64,000 nt of DNA from Calothrix brevissima NIES-22 (lineage in GTDB: Bacteria > Cyanobacteriota > Cyanobacteriia > Cyanobacteriales > Nostocaceae), in contig NZ_AP018207.1 of assembly GCF_002367995.1 (NCBI RefSeq), positions 8,409,366 through 8,473,365 of the forward strand, read 5' to 3'. The translations under genes were made by a program, and so were the position numbers. Numbering within the stretch: the stretch's first letter is position 1; every line of letters starts with the position of its first letter. This document shows positions 7,757-16,785 of the stretch, in pieces. Below the pieces are notes generated by a model. That model was given only the letters and a program-made list of their open reading frames with translations. It ran no database searches and was not told where the DNA came from.

Positions 7757-9148
7757 ATGTCCGATACCTTTACCCTCGCCTTTCGTCCTGAGATTGTCTT
7801 TACCGATGAAAGCGATCGCTTGACTGTGCAATTTGCTACTCACCGTTTCACTCTGGATTGTCCCAAACCAGGATTGCGATCGGCATTAGAACACCTAAAG
7901 CATTCTGCCCTAACCGCAACCGAGTTAACCGCTTTGGTTGTAGAAGCTGATGGTGTGGAAGACGGTTTAAACTTTGAAGCTGAGTTACAAAAGCTGATTA
8001 ACCTGGGCTGGATTTGCCATTCTGTTTTACCGTTAGCAACCGCCATTGCGATCGCTACTGATTATCAATTGATTTCTCCGGTTTTTGATTGGCATCAGCA
8101 TTTTACCCTATCTCGCTTTGCCTTTTTACGTCAAGAAAATCAACAATTCGTTTTAGAATCTCCTTTATCTAAAGCCAAAATTATTCTTCTAGATTGGCGT
8201 GCTGCTGCTGTAATTGGGAAACTGGCTCAGTCTGATTCGTTATTCACGTTAGAGCGTTTAGCAGAGTCGTTAATTGATGTAAAAATAGTGCGATCGCTGA
8301 TTCAATTGCTGATTGCAACTAAGATGATTTCCCTAGAACCTGAAAGTGAAGCGTTAGCGGAATGGCAATTTCACAATCTTTTGTTTCATCGGCAAACCCG
8401 TTCACAGCGATTAGACGATGTGCGAAAGTTAAAAATGCCGAGCTTCGAGGATAGTGAGCGATCGCACTTTATCAAGTCTCCCATGAGCGATGGAGTCATT
8501 TTCTTAGAGAAACCTCACCTAGAAGCCTTAGCCAAAACAGATATTTCCCTCACCCAAGCGATCGAATCTAGACAATCAATTCGTGAGTACGACAACCAAC
8601 CCATTACCCTTAACCAGTTGGGAGAATTCCTCTATCGCTGTGCCAGGGTGAAAGGAGTTTATACCCATGAGGGGGACATTATGAACATTGGAGAATTTAC
8701 AAAACGTCCTTATCCTGCTGGTGGTGCTTTATACGAGTTAGAAATTTATCCTGTGATTAATCGCTGTCAGGGATTGGATTCAGGATTATACCACTATCAG
8801 CCATTGTCTCATGCCTTGTATGCAATCGCAGATGGGAATTCAGAAATTGAAGCCTTAATTTTCGATGCCTGGAAATCAACGGGACAGCAAGATGTTCCTC
8901 AAGTGCTTCTAATTGTAACGGCTCGATTTGGGCGATTGTTTTGGAAATACTATGGCATCGGTTATGGGCTGATTTTAAAACATATTGGTGTTTTGTTTCA
9001 AACATTTTACCTGGTTGCCACTGCCATGCAATTAGCTCCCAGTGCGATCGGTGGAGGAAATTCCGAACTGTTCAGCAAAATTGCCAATCTTAACGAATAC
9101 GAAGAGTCTTCTGTTGGAGAGTTTATTCTCGGTTCACTAAAGCGATGA
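7757..9148 (+). CDS. SagB/ThcOx-type FMN-dependent azoline oxidase, free-standing
   Basis: The 463-residue protein has an N-terminal region of about 230 residues (RRE/peptide-binding-like) and a C-terminal nitroreductase-fold domain from about 265. That domain shows SIREYDNQPITLNQLGEFLY, RPYPAGGALYELEIYP, GLYHYQP and the LAPSAIGGGNSELFSKI ending typical of SagB-type dehydrogenases. It would oxidise thiazolines to thiazoles using FMN. In the patellamide pathway this domain is fused inside PatG; here it is a separate gene directly after patD, and the PatG-like protein at 9218 lacks it. No frameshift or missing motif is visible. Confidence 0.92.
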   Translation: MSDTFTLAFRPEIVFTDESDRLTVQFATHRFTLDCPKPGLRSALEHLKHSALTATELTALVVEADGVEDGLNFEAELQKLINLGWICHSVLPLATAIAIATDYQLISPVFDWHQHFTLSRFAFLRQENQQFVLESPLSKAKIILLDWRAAAVIGKLAQSDSLFTLERLAESLIDVKIVRSLIQLLIATKMISLEPESEALAEWQFHNLLFHRQTRSQRLDDVRKLKMPSFEDSERSHFIKSPMSDGVIFLEKPHLEALAKTDISLTQAIESRQSIREYDNQPITLNQLGEFLYRCARVKGVYTHEGDIMNIGEFTKRPYPAGGALYELEIYPVINRCQGLDSGLYHYQPLSHALYAIADGNSEIEALIFDAWKSTGQQDVPQVLLIVTARFGRLFWKYYGIGYGLILKHIGVLFQTFYLVATAMQLAPSAIGGGNSELFSKIANLNEYEESSVGEFILGSLKR

Positions 9149-9217
9149 ATAACAATCTCTCCTAAAAGTTTCACCAATTGAGCAACTTGATAATACTACA
9201 TTTAATCGATTACTGCT

Positions 9218-11524
9218 ATGCCTGACCTTAATACCATTCCCGGTTTTGCTGCCCTGCAAGCTCTGACTCTTGGTGATTCTCGGATCAAAATTGCTGTTTT
9301 AGATGGATCAGCCGATCTCGAACGTGCTTGCTTTCGGGGTGCAAACTTGAGCAAAGCCACAGCTTTTTGGCAAACAGACTTAGAGCCAATCGAGCCAATG
9401 TATATTCAAAGGGAACTGCAAATTACGAAGTTAGGAGACAAAAAAAAGGCTTTAAAGAAAGCATTGAAGCAGATCGAAAAGCAAGACACGGATACAGCCC
9501 CAGTGCTATCGGTGGCTGAGGTAATGCCATCGCGATCGCACCATCTCATTGCAACCATCTTCAATACGGTATTAGAAAACACAGAAGCGCCGTTAGTAGA
9601 ACAATATCACCAGTTAAAAGACTCCAAGCAACAGCAAACAACTCTCAAACCAGAAATTCCCCCAGACATCAACTATTATAAAGCAGAAATTGAAGCATTA
9701 GAGGTAGAAATCAAGGCATTAGAAGAATCAATTCCCAAGTCGGTGCGCGATCGCCTCGATGCTGTCTTTCATGCAACAGGCATCTTTGGTATAATGTTTG
9801 GGCAACCTGGTTCCCCAGTGCAAGGTATTGCTCCTTACTGCACCGCTATTAACATTCCGCTATTTGAAACCCCAACGAGCGATGAGTCACTCTCACCGTT
9901 GAACTTAGCTCATGCCTTTAACCTAGCATTGGAACTAGGAGTAAACATCATCCACTGTGCTGCCTGTCATCCAACTCAAACTGGGTTTGCCCACGAAATG
10001 ATTCAGAAAGCAGTGAAACAGTGCCAAGATAACAATATCCTAATTGTGGCTCCATCAGGCAACAATAAAGGCGAATGGTTTTGCGTTCCGGCGATTTTGC
10101 CAAATGTCTTGGCAGTGGGTATGATGAAAGACGATGGGCAACCCGCCAACTACAGCAATTGGGGTAGACAGTATCAAAAACAAGGTATCCTGGCACCAGG
10201 CGAAAATATCCCAGCAGCACAACCCGGCACCGATGAGCCGGCACTTCAACAAGGAACCAGTTTAGCTGCCCCCTTAATAACTGGTATATGTGCATTACTC
10301 ATGAGTCTGCAACTACAAAGAGGCGAAAAACCCAATGCTGAAGCAGTACGGACTGCTTTGCTCAATAGTGCCATTAAGTGCGACCCTAAGGAAATTGCAG
10401 AACCGGAGCGCTGTTTAGTGGGTAAATTAAATATTCCCGGAGCCTACCAATTACTAACTGGGCAGCTTTTACCCAACATTCAAGCAAGTTCATTTGTCCT
10501 TCCAGAAATTATTTTGCCAGCATTCAGCAACTCTTTGCCACATAGTTCCAAATCTGCGGTCATCAGTGCCTCCCAACCTCTTAATGAGGTTGGCAATTCT
10601 ACCGCTACTCAACTTGTTACCGCTTCAGCCACCATTGCAGACTCTACCTTTCTTACCCCCTCCACCATCACCCCCAGCGCCGTCTCCACCAAAGTCTACG
10701 CTCTTGGCACCCTTGGCTACGATTTCGGCACTGAAGCCCGCCGCGACACCTTTAAACAACGGATGTCTGCGGTCAGCAGAGATGGCGTATTGATTCCTGC
10801 CAATCCCTATGATGCTCGCCAGATGGTTAATCACCTGGAGTTAAGCCCCTCTGAAGCTAAATCACTCATCTGGACGCTGAATCAGGAACTCACCCCCGTT
10901 TACGCCCTAGAACCCCAAAAAGCTTTTGCTAGTGAAATCTATGCTGTCTTTCAGATGCTGCTAGCTGGACAAATTCAGCCCGAAGAGAGCGATGATTATA
11001 TTGAGCGAGTCAGCATTCCCGGCAATTTAACCGATCGCACCGTCGAACTTTTTTCCGGGCAGGTTGTTCCTGTCCTGGCACTACCCAATATTAGAGGGAT
11101 ATACGGTTGGCAGGTAAATGCCCTTGTGGAAGCAGCCATTAACACTGTTACTCCTGGAGCCAGCGAACCTGACAACGTGAGAATGCGACGTTCTCTCAAG
11201 AGTTTCCTGCATCGCATCTACTACGACCTCCGCAACTTAGGACACCTTGATCGCGATCGCGCCCTCAATTTTGCTGCTACAAACGCCTTCCAAGCTGCCT
11301 CCACCTTTGCTGAAGCCATTAATAGCGGTATGGAACTAGACAGCATTGAGATTGAAAAAAGCCCGTTTTGTCGCCTTAACAGTAATTGTTGGGACGTGAT
11401 GCTGAAGTTTTTCGACTCAGAAAATAGCCGTCGCGCCAAAAAGGTATATCGATTCACAATCGATGTTGCCAATCTTATACCAGTGACCTTGGGTGCAGTG
11501 CGATCGTGGTCAGTGCCACGTTAG
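9218..11524 (+). CDS. patG: PatG-like cyanobactin protease/macrocyclase without fused oxidase
   Basis: The 768 residues contain an S8 domain with Asp29 (IAVLDG), His185 (FHATG, in place of the usual HGTH), Asn282 (PSGNN) and Ser348 (GTSLAAP), so the triad is complete. Between Asp and His lies an insertion of over 100 residues (about 55-180), charged and helical, with a strong coiled-coil-like part (150-175). In PatG a helical insertion at this point caps the active site and allows macrocyclisation; PatA lacks it, as does the protease at 1215. The C-terminal domain (from about 493, YALGTLGYDFGTEARRD) closely matches that of the PatA-like protein. Expected role: cleavage at SYDGD and joining of core ends, or plain hydrolysis. 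Confidence 0.9.
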   Translation: MPDLNTIPGFAALQALTLGDSRIKIAVLDGSADLERACFRGANLSKATAFWQTDLEPIEPMYIQRELQITKLGDKKKALKKALKQIEKQDTDTAPVLSVAEVMPSRSHHLIATIFNTVLENTEAPLVEQYHQLKDSKQQQTTLKPEIPPDINYYKAEIEALEVEIKALEESIPKSVRDRLDAVFHATGIFGIMFGQPGSPVQGIAPYCTAINIPLFETPTSDESLSPLNLAHAFNLALELGVNIIHCAACHPTQTGFAHEMIQKAVKQCQDNNILIVAPSGNNKGEWFCVPAILPNVLAVGMMKDDGQPANYSNWGRQYQKQGILAPGENIPAAQPGTDEPALQQGTSLAAPLITGICALLMSLQLQRGEKPNAEAVRTALLNSAIKCDPKEIAEPERCLVGKLNIPGAYQLLTGQLLPNIQASSFVLPEIILPAFSNSLPHSSKSAVISASQPLNEVGNSTATQLVTASATIADSTFLTPSTITPSAVSTKVYALGTLGYDFGTEARRDTFKQRMSAVSRDGVLIPANPYDARQMVNHLELSPSEAKSLIWTLNQELTPVYALEPQKAFASEIYAVFQMLLAGQIQPEESDDYIERVSIPGNLTDRTVELFSGQVVPVLALPNIRGIYGWQVNALVEAAINTVTPGASEPDNVRMRRSLKSFLHRIYYDLRNLGHLDRDRALNFAATNAFQAASTFAEAINSGMELDSIEIEKSPFCRLNSNCWDVMLKFFDSENSRRAKKVYRFTIDVANLIPVTLGAVRSWSVPR

Positions 11525-12079
11525 CTCGCAAACATATTTTTGAGTTTTTTTGATTGTCTCACGAGTGGTATCGCACGTAAGTTGGAATGATCCAACAATG
11601 TATGTTTAGTTTTATAAATAGCTTGAAACCAAGTATTTTTCAGCTATGCCAGCCACTTTATACTTCATGCCAACTTACTTAAAGCTTATGAGTCTTTTTA
11701 TTTACTCGTATCAGAGAGGAAGTGCGTAATACTTTATGCTACGTTTTGAAGTGCGGAATGTGGGTTAAAGGATGAAACTGCAATTTGCTGGCGGGAGTCT
11801 CCTGGGGGTGTTAGATGATAAACCTTCACAAAGGCGGGGAAAACCCGCCCCTACCCATGACGAATGACTATTGTAAGTAGGGCGGTGCAATTAAACATAA
11901 CTGGCGAGGGCTGTCATTCTTACAAAGTTCTGATCGCCGGAAGCCGGCGCTCAGACTTTGCGCTTTGTCATTTGTCATTGGTCATTGGTAAGGGTTTCAA
12001 GCCTATTTACGTTTCGTAATATAGTTTGGTTTTTTTCCACCGACTTACTTACAGACAAGGGTTATCGCGTCTCTACTGA
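11525..12079. other. Intergenic region after the cyanobactin cluster
   Basis: I see no credible gene in these 555 bases. They contain dispersed repeats: a GGCGGGGAAAACCCGCCCC inverted repeat near 11836, the CGCCGGAAGCCGGCGCTC palindrome at 11935-11952 (also found at 31778), and TCATTTGTCATTGGTCATTG 7-mer repeats near 11967. The sequence TGTCTGTAC/ACAGACAAGGGTTATCGCGTCTCTAC near 12050 recurs at 14665 and 48178. The region marks the right edge of the cluster. Confidence 0.7.
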
Positions 12080-12805
12080 CTATTGACGAACTGTCGCTTG
12101 GACAAAAGCCTGAAAAATTCTTTGATGATGGGGATCTTTAGCCGACAGTTCTGGATGCCATTGTACGCCCAATGCCCAAGGATGATATTCGCATTCTACA
12201 GCTTCAATTACTTCATCTTCTAGAGCATGGGCGACAACGCGCCAACCGGGAGGTACTTTGTGTACTGCTTGATGATGCCACGATACTACAGAAATATGAG
12301 TATTTTGCACGCAACTAGCTAAACGGCTTTTGACATCAATTTTAACTATGTGTTCTGTTGGCAAACGCCTTCCAGCTTCAGGTTCTAGACGATGTAAAAC
12401 TGACGTACCATATACTTCTGGTACGTGGGGAATTAGCGTACCACCACAGCCAACGATGAGAATTTGTAAACCCCGACATATACCCAACACAGGTAAATGA
12501 CTTTCTAAAGCCAGTTTAGCTAGTTGTAGTTCAAAAGCATCGCGCTCGCAATCTACAGAATATATGCTGGGGTGATTGCAACCGTTATAGCAAACCGGAT
12601 TAATATCTCCACCACCAGAAATAATTAAGCCATCGAGAGGTTCTAACAGGATGCTGGGGTCAGTTTCTCCTGGTGGTAATAATATGGGAGTACCGCCTGC
12701 TGCACGGACTGCATCTAGGTAATCTCTGGCAACAGAAAATGGTAATGCTCCATGCTGACCACAGGTAGTAATACCAATCAATGCTTTGTGAGATTTTCTA
12801 CTCAT
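12080..12805 (-). CDS. Class I glutamine-amidotransferase-like peptidase C26
   Basis: The 241 residues match the gamma-glutamyl-gamma-aminobutyrate hydrolase (PuuD-like) family. GITTCG opens the protein, GLIISGGGDINP forms the oxyanion region, GICRGLQ holds the nucleophile Cys, and WHHQAVH and GVQWHPE supply the catalytic His and Glu. Such enzymes hydrolyse gamma-glutamyl amides. The gene lies 27 bases after the small protein gene at 12833, on the same strand, so they may be co-transcribed. It points toward the cyanobactin cluster but there is no direct evidence of a role there. Confidence 0.9.
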   Translation of the reverse strand: MSRKSHKALIGITTCGQHGALPFSVARDYLDAVRAAGGTPILLPPGETDPSILLEPLDGLIISGGGDINPVCYNGCNHPSIYSVDCERDAFELQLAKLALESHLPVLGICRGLQILIVGCGGTLIPHVPEVYGTSVLHRLEPEAGRRLPTEHIVKIDVKSRLASCVQNTHISVVSWHHQAVHKVPPGWRVVAHALEDEVIEAVECEYHPWALGVQWHPELSAKDPHHQRIFQAFVQATVRQ

Positions 12806-12832
12806 CGTCTTTCACCAATTTAGCCGAAAACT

Positions 12833-13249
12833 TTAATCAGTTTTACCCTCCTTTAACATTTGATCTAGCAATTTTCTTGCAGGTTGTGCTTTAGTCAATG
12901 CTGTTTGATGATCGCTATAAGCCCGAATCAAGCGTGTCAAACCGTTGACACCTACCTTAAGTTGCTCTAAATCCTCACCAATTACCAGTTCGCCATCTAG
13001 CATCCGCCCAATTAAAGGTTTAATATCACCTACTTCTTGACGTACTTTTTGCAACTTTTCTAAAGCACTCAACAAACTTTTGAGCGAGTTAACAATTTCA
13101 TCAATATTCTGAGCATCCTCTACTGGTGCAGGAGAATCTGTAGCTGTGACTACATCTTCAGTTTCTGCAACCGCAGGTAATGTTTCTGCAACTGGGGGTA
13201 ATTCCTCGTTAGAAGTTTCACTTTTAACCGCGTTTGTCTTTGCCATCAA
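12833..13249 (-). CDS. Small conserved protein with acidic N-terminus
   Basis: The 138 residues have a low-complexity, acidic, Ala/Pro/Val-rich N-terminal third (to about 45) followed by a helical region (50-138) with heptad-like hydrophobics (SLLSALEKLQKVRQEVGDIK, DLEQLKVGVNGLTRLI). There is no signal peptide or membrane segment. I do not recognise a functional family. It starts MMAK, so either Met may be used. It lies upstream of the C26 peptidase gene in the same direction. Confidence 0.7.
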   Translation of the reverse strand: MMAKTNAVKSETSNEELPPVAETLPAVAETEDVVTATDSPAPVEDAQNIDEIVNSLKSLLSALEKLQKVRQEVGDIKPLIGRMLDGELVIGEDLEQLKVGVNGLTRLIRAYSDHQTALTKAQPARKLLDQMLKEGKTD

Positions 13250-13427
13250 CGCTTCCTCAAGAAATTTACCCCAGTGTATCGTGCTTATCGCTTTTCCATC
13301 ACTCTCAAGTCAGCCAATCGCCAGAAAATCTCACCGCTAGCCTCTAGTCCCTAGCTCCTAGCTCCTATTTTCCTGAAAAATATAGATTTTCGTTATCGAG
13401 AACCGATATATTAAGTTTGTCCATAAA

Positions 13428-14666
13428 ATGATTAGGAAAACTATAGTGACGCCGGAAGCTGAGGGTATTCAGAAAGAGCCGGAAGCGGTTTCCTATAACG
13501 CTTTGACTCCCAAAGAACAAAAGCAGCGATTAACGGAATTAGCAACCATATTTTTGCGCTTGGGGGCGATCGCTTTTGGCGGCCCGGCTGCCCACATCGC
13601 GATGATGGATAATGAGGTGGTAAACCGCCATCGCTGGATGAGTCGGGAGAAATTGTTAGATTTGCTGGGGATTACGAATTTGATTCCCGGGCCGAACTCC
13701 ACAGAATTAGCAATTCACATTGGTTATGAGCGCGGTGGATGGCGTGGTTTACTAATTGCAGGTAGCTGTTTTATTTTACCTGCTATGGTGATAGTTTGGA
13801 CTTTAGCAGCAATTTATACTCGCTATCAAACTGTTCCCCAGGTGGAATGGCTGCTGTATGGTATCAAGCCTGTAATTATTGCTATAGTGCTGCAAGCCTT
13901 GTGGAATCTAGGAAATAAAGCAGCAAAAGACTGGCCGACAAGAATTGCTGCGGTAGTGGCGATCGCAGGTTACTTTGCGAGTTTGAATGAAATTTTGCTA
14001 CTAATTGTTCTCGGTGTTATTGTCATGCTCGTAAAGAATTGGCAAACGAAAAGCCAGACAAACGGTGCCTGGTTGTTACCTTTCTCTGGTATTTTGGCAC
14101 AAATAAGCACAACAACAGCCGCAACCACATCAGTTAGTTGGCTAAGTGTATTTCTGTTCTTTCTGAAAATTGGCTGTGTGTTGTATGGTAGTGGTTACGT
14201 ATTGCTAGCATTTTTGCAACGAGATTTAGTAGAACGTAACCATTGGCTAACCTCCCAACAGTTATTAGATGCGGTAGCCATTGGCCAGTTTACACCGGGG
14301 CCTGTATTTACTACTGCCACATTTATTGGCTATGTGTTAGCCGGCAATGCGGGAGCGATCGCGGGTACAATTGGTATCTTCTTACCAGCTTTTCTTTTAG
14401 TGTTGATAGTTAACCCTTGGGTACCTAAATTACGCCAATCGCCTTGGGCTAGCGGCTTTCTCGATGGCGTAAATGCAGCTTCAATGGGATTAATGGCGGG
14501 AGTTACCTATACTTTAGGAAGAGCCGCCTTGATAGATTGGCTGACAATAATTGTTGCTATTGCCAGTGCGATCGCTGTTTTTCGATTTAAAATCAATTCT
14601 GCCTGGTTAGTGTTAGCAGGTGGATTGATTGGGCTTGGCTCACATTTATTAGTCAATAGTCAGTAG
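13428..14666 (+). CDS. chrA: Chromate transporter family protein ChrA (long form)
   Basis: The 412-residue integral membrane protein has two homologous halves, as in long-chain CHR transporters. FGGPAAH and GPNSTELAIHIGYERGG mark the first half; GSGYVLLAFLQRDLVE and GQFTPGPVFTTATFIGYVL mark the second. About ten hydrophobic segments are visible. The family exports chromate, probably by proton exchange, though some members may carry other anions. The N-terminal 30 residues are hydrophilic. Its 3' end runs into a nonamer repeat block. Confidence 0.93.
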   Translation: MIRKTIVTPEAEGIQKEPEAVSYNALTPKEQKQRLTELATIFLRLGAIAFGGPAAHIAMMDNEVVNRHRWMSREKLLDLLGITNLIPGPNSTELAIHIGYERGGWRGLLIAGSCFILPAMVIVWTLAAIYTRYQTVPQVEWLLYGIKPVIIAIVLQALWNLGNKAAKDWPTRIAAVVAIAGYFASLNEILLLIVLGVIVMLVKNWQTKSQTNGAWLLPFSGILAQISTTTAATTSVSWLSVFLFFLKIGCVLYGSGYVLLAFLQRDLVERNHWLTSQQLLDAVAIGQFTPGPVFTTATFIGYVLAGNAGAIAGTIGIFLPAFLLVLIVNPWVPKLRQSPWASGFLDGVNAASMGLMAGVTYTLGRAALIDWLTIIVAIASAIAVFRFKINSAWLVLAGGLIGLGSHLLVNSQ

Positions 14667-14698
14667 AGACGCGATAACCCTTGTCTGTACAATAGTCT

Positions 14699-14756
14699 TT
14701 GTCCTCCTTGTCCCCCCTGTCCTCCTTGTCCCCCTTGTCTTCCTTGTCCCCCTTCC
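14699..14756. repeat. Nonamer tandem repeat (TTGTCCYCC, about six units)
   Basis: The unit reads TTGTCCTCC, TTGTCCCCC, CTGTCCTCC, TTGTCCCCC, TTGTCTTCC, TTGTCCCCC. The same 9-mer family recurs at about 20741, 31571, 34191, 38791, 44486, 48113 and 57799 in both orientations. Here it fills the gap between the convergent chrA and RCK genes. Confidence 0.9.
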
Positions 14757-14763
14757 ACCTACC

Positions 14764-16752
14764 CTAAGCAATCCGCGCTTGTACTTGAGCTTTACTTAAT
14801 TCACTCAACAAACGATGTGCTTGGTGCTTGTAGAGGGGATATTGTAAAGTTGCTGGAAGTTGGTTCATTAAGGTTCTGGCTGTATGCATATCACAGCCAG
14901 AAACGCGAGAAATTACGGCTGCGCCTTCAAAGGTGGCTTCAGCTGATAGTGCGGATTCTACTTTGACTAAAACTTGGGGTGGTGCGATCGCGCCTCGCTC
15001 GACTCGTTGTAAGCCTTCAATAGTGGCTAAAACTATCAAGCGATCGCCTACAGCTAGTTTAATATCATCAGAGGGCATTAACTTAGAATTTGCCTGACCA
15101 GCTTTAGCATGAAGAATTGGGACAATACCATATCCATAAGCAATTTCCCCTATTAATTTGCCATTGAGCGTATCATTAGCTTCTATTCGATATTCAGTGA
15201 CGAGTGTCGTTTGTCCGTTGAGGCGAAACAGATTCAGAACATTTTCCCCAAACGCCGCCGCCGCAAACGCTTCTGCTGCTAAAGCATAAACACCCAAAAC
15301 CCTAGCATAAGGTAGTAATCGCGCTACATTCTCGCTAAAATGCGGATCGAAGGTGCGAATTACTAAATTAGCTGTGGGATTGCTAGCACGGGCTGTCAAT
15401 GCAATTTCTAAATTAGTTACCTCATCATCAGTAACAACAATCACGCTTTTGGCAGTAGCCAAATTAACTTGATTGAGGGCATTTTTGATATTGCCAACGA
15501 TGAGCGGCATTGTCGATAATATTTCCGAGTCGATTTCCTTGGTATTAATGCCTACCACAGGTTGCTTGAGTTCTTGTAATAGCTGGGCTACCAGTTTACC
15601 AACTCTTCCTAAACCAACTAATACTATATGCTCGGCTTTAGGTATTGGTAGACGCCGCCGAGAAAACTGAAACTTGGCAGCTAAGACACGTTCGGTCATA
15701 ATGGCATAAAGAATGCCGACAAAAACTGTACCCGCTACAGTTTCACTAATGCTGAATAAATGTAACCACCAAGGAATTGCAAAAGGTAGTTGTAGCTGTC
15801 CAAATAGGTTATCATAGCCGCCGAGACTTAAAACTAAAGATACATTCAGGGCATCTTGAAAGCTTAGTTGGGGATATTGCAGTTTGTAAAGTAAAGTGCC
15901 ACAGAAAAACCAACTCATCATAATTAACCCGCCTACCAAAGCAACACGGCGAGTTTGACTGCTATCTTGCCAAAATTGCAGCAGTTTGTGGCGCAAATTT
16001 TGCCACCTGAGACTCAGGATGGTTGCCCAAAAAAATTGTTGGCGACTAGTAACAGATTGTACTGTGGGTGTAGGAAGGCGATCGCTCACTTCAATATATG
16101 CAACTGTATCGCCTCTTTCTATTGGCTGATTCGGCTCCCATTGATAGAATGCTTTTGGTAAAGATTCTCCGGCTCTAGCGTGAGCTAAAACTCGTCGATG
16201 AGCATTATTCAAGTCTTGAATTGGGGAATGGATAGCCCAACGTTGAGAAACATCTACAGGTGCGCGAAACACTCTCAGTAAGCGATTTTCTAACGTAAAT
16301 AAGCCTCTAGTTTCACTACTTAAAGCTCCTAAAGCAAAGCTTTTAGCTGGTAATTCAGTAGCTTCAAAAGCGACAAAATTACCCAAATTTTGACTAAGTA
16401 ATTCATTGAGATTTTCTTGAGCGGAACGAATCACCAAGCGAATTTGCGGATTGAGCGATCGCGCCGCAAAGGCTGCGGCAATATTTACTCGCTCATCGCT
16501 AGTTACAATCAAAATTGCCCGACAATGAATAATTCCCGCTTGTTCGAGAATTTTTGGTTGACGACAATCACCAATTATCAGATTATCTACTAAATTAGGT
16601 AACTCCGGAATTTCCCATCTTTGAATATTTGTAACTTCAATTGCATTGACATTCACGCCAAATTCTTTGAGAACAGAAATACAATATTGTCCCAAGTTAC
16701 CCAGCCCACAAACTAAGAAACTGTTGGCATTGATAGTGGCATTCTGTCCCAT
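14764..16752 (-). CDS. Membrane protein with two RCK (TrkA-N/TrkA-C) NAD-binding modules
   Basis: The 662 residues have a first Rossmann module (about 10-135, CGLGNLGQYC), a linker with a possible TrkA-C-like part (about 155-230), a hydrophobic block with two or more membrane helices (about 275-355), a second Rossmann module (from about 375, VGLGRVGKLVAQLL) and a TrkA-C domain (about 505-590). The order resembles K+-channel/Kef-type proteins. Between the helices, LSLGGYDNLFG stands where a channel would have a TVGYG-like filter, so ion conduction is uncertain. The gene is divergent from the DUF962 gene, with about 30 bases between starts. A role in K+ or ion homeostasis is the best guess. Confidence 0.82.
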   Translation of the reverse strand: MGQNATINANSFLVCGLGNLGQYCISVLKEFGVNVNAIEVTNIQRWEIPELPNLVDNLIIGDCRQPKILEQAGIIHCRAILIVTSDERVNIAAAFAARSLNPQIRLVIRSAQENLNELLSQNLGNFVAFEATELPAKSFALGALSSETRGLFTLENRLLRVFRAPVDVSQRWAIHSPIQDLNNAHRRVLAHARAGESLPKAFYQWEPNQPIERGDTVAYIEVSDRLPTPTVQSVTSRQQFFWATILSLRWQNLRHKLLQFWQDSSQTRRVALVGGLIMMSWFFCGTLLYKLQYPQLSFQDALNVSLVLSLGGYDNLFGQLQLPFAIPWWLHLFSISETVAGTVFVGILYAIMTERVLAAKFQFSRRRLPIPKAEHIVLVGLGRVGKLVAQLLQELKQPVVGINTKEIDSEILSTMPLIVGNIKNALNQVNLATAKSVIVVTDDEVTNLEIALTARASNPTANLVIRTFDPHFSENVARLLPYARVLGVYALAAEAFAAAAFGENVLNLFRLNGQTTLVTEYRIEANDTLNGKLIGEIAYGYGIVPILHAKAGQANSKLMPSDDIKLAVGDRLIVLATIEGLQRVERGAIAPPQVLVKVESALSAEATFEGAAVISRVSGCDMHTARTLMNQLPATLQYPLYKHQAHRLLSELSKAQVQARIA

Positions 16753-16785
16753 AATTAATGCTGATTGAATGGAAATTTAACTTTT

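Noticed and set aside
9328-9519. 63-residue ORF inside the PatG-like gene
   Set aside because: It is an alternative-frame shadow of the insertion region of the protease.
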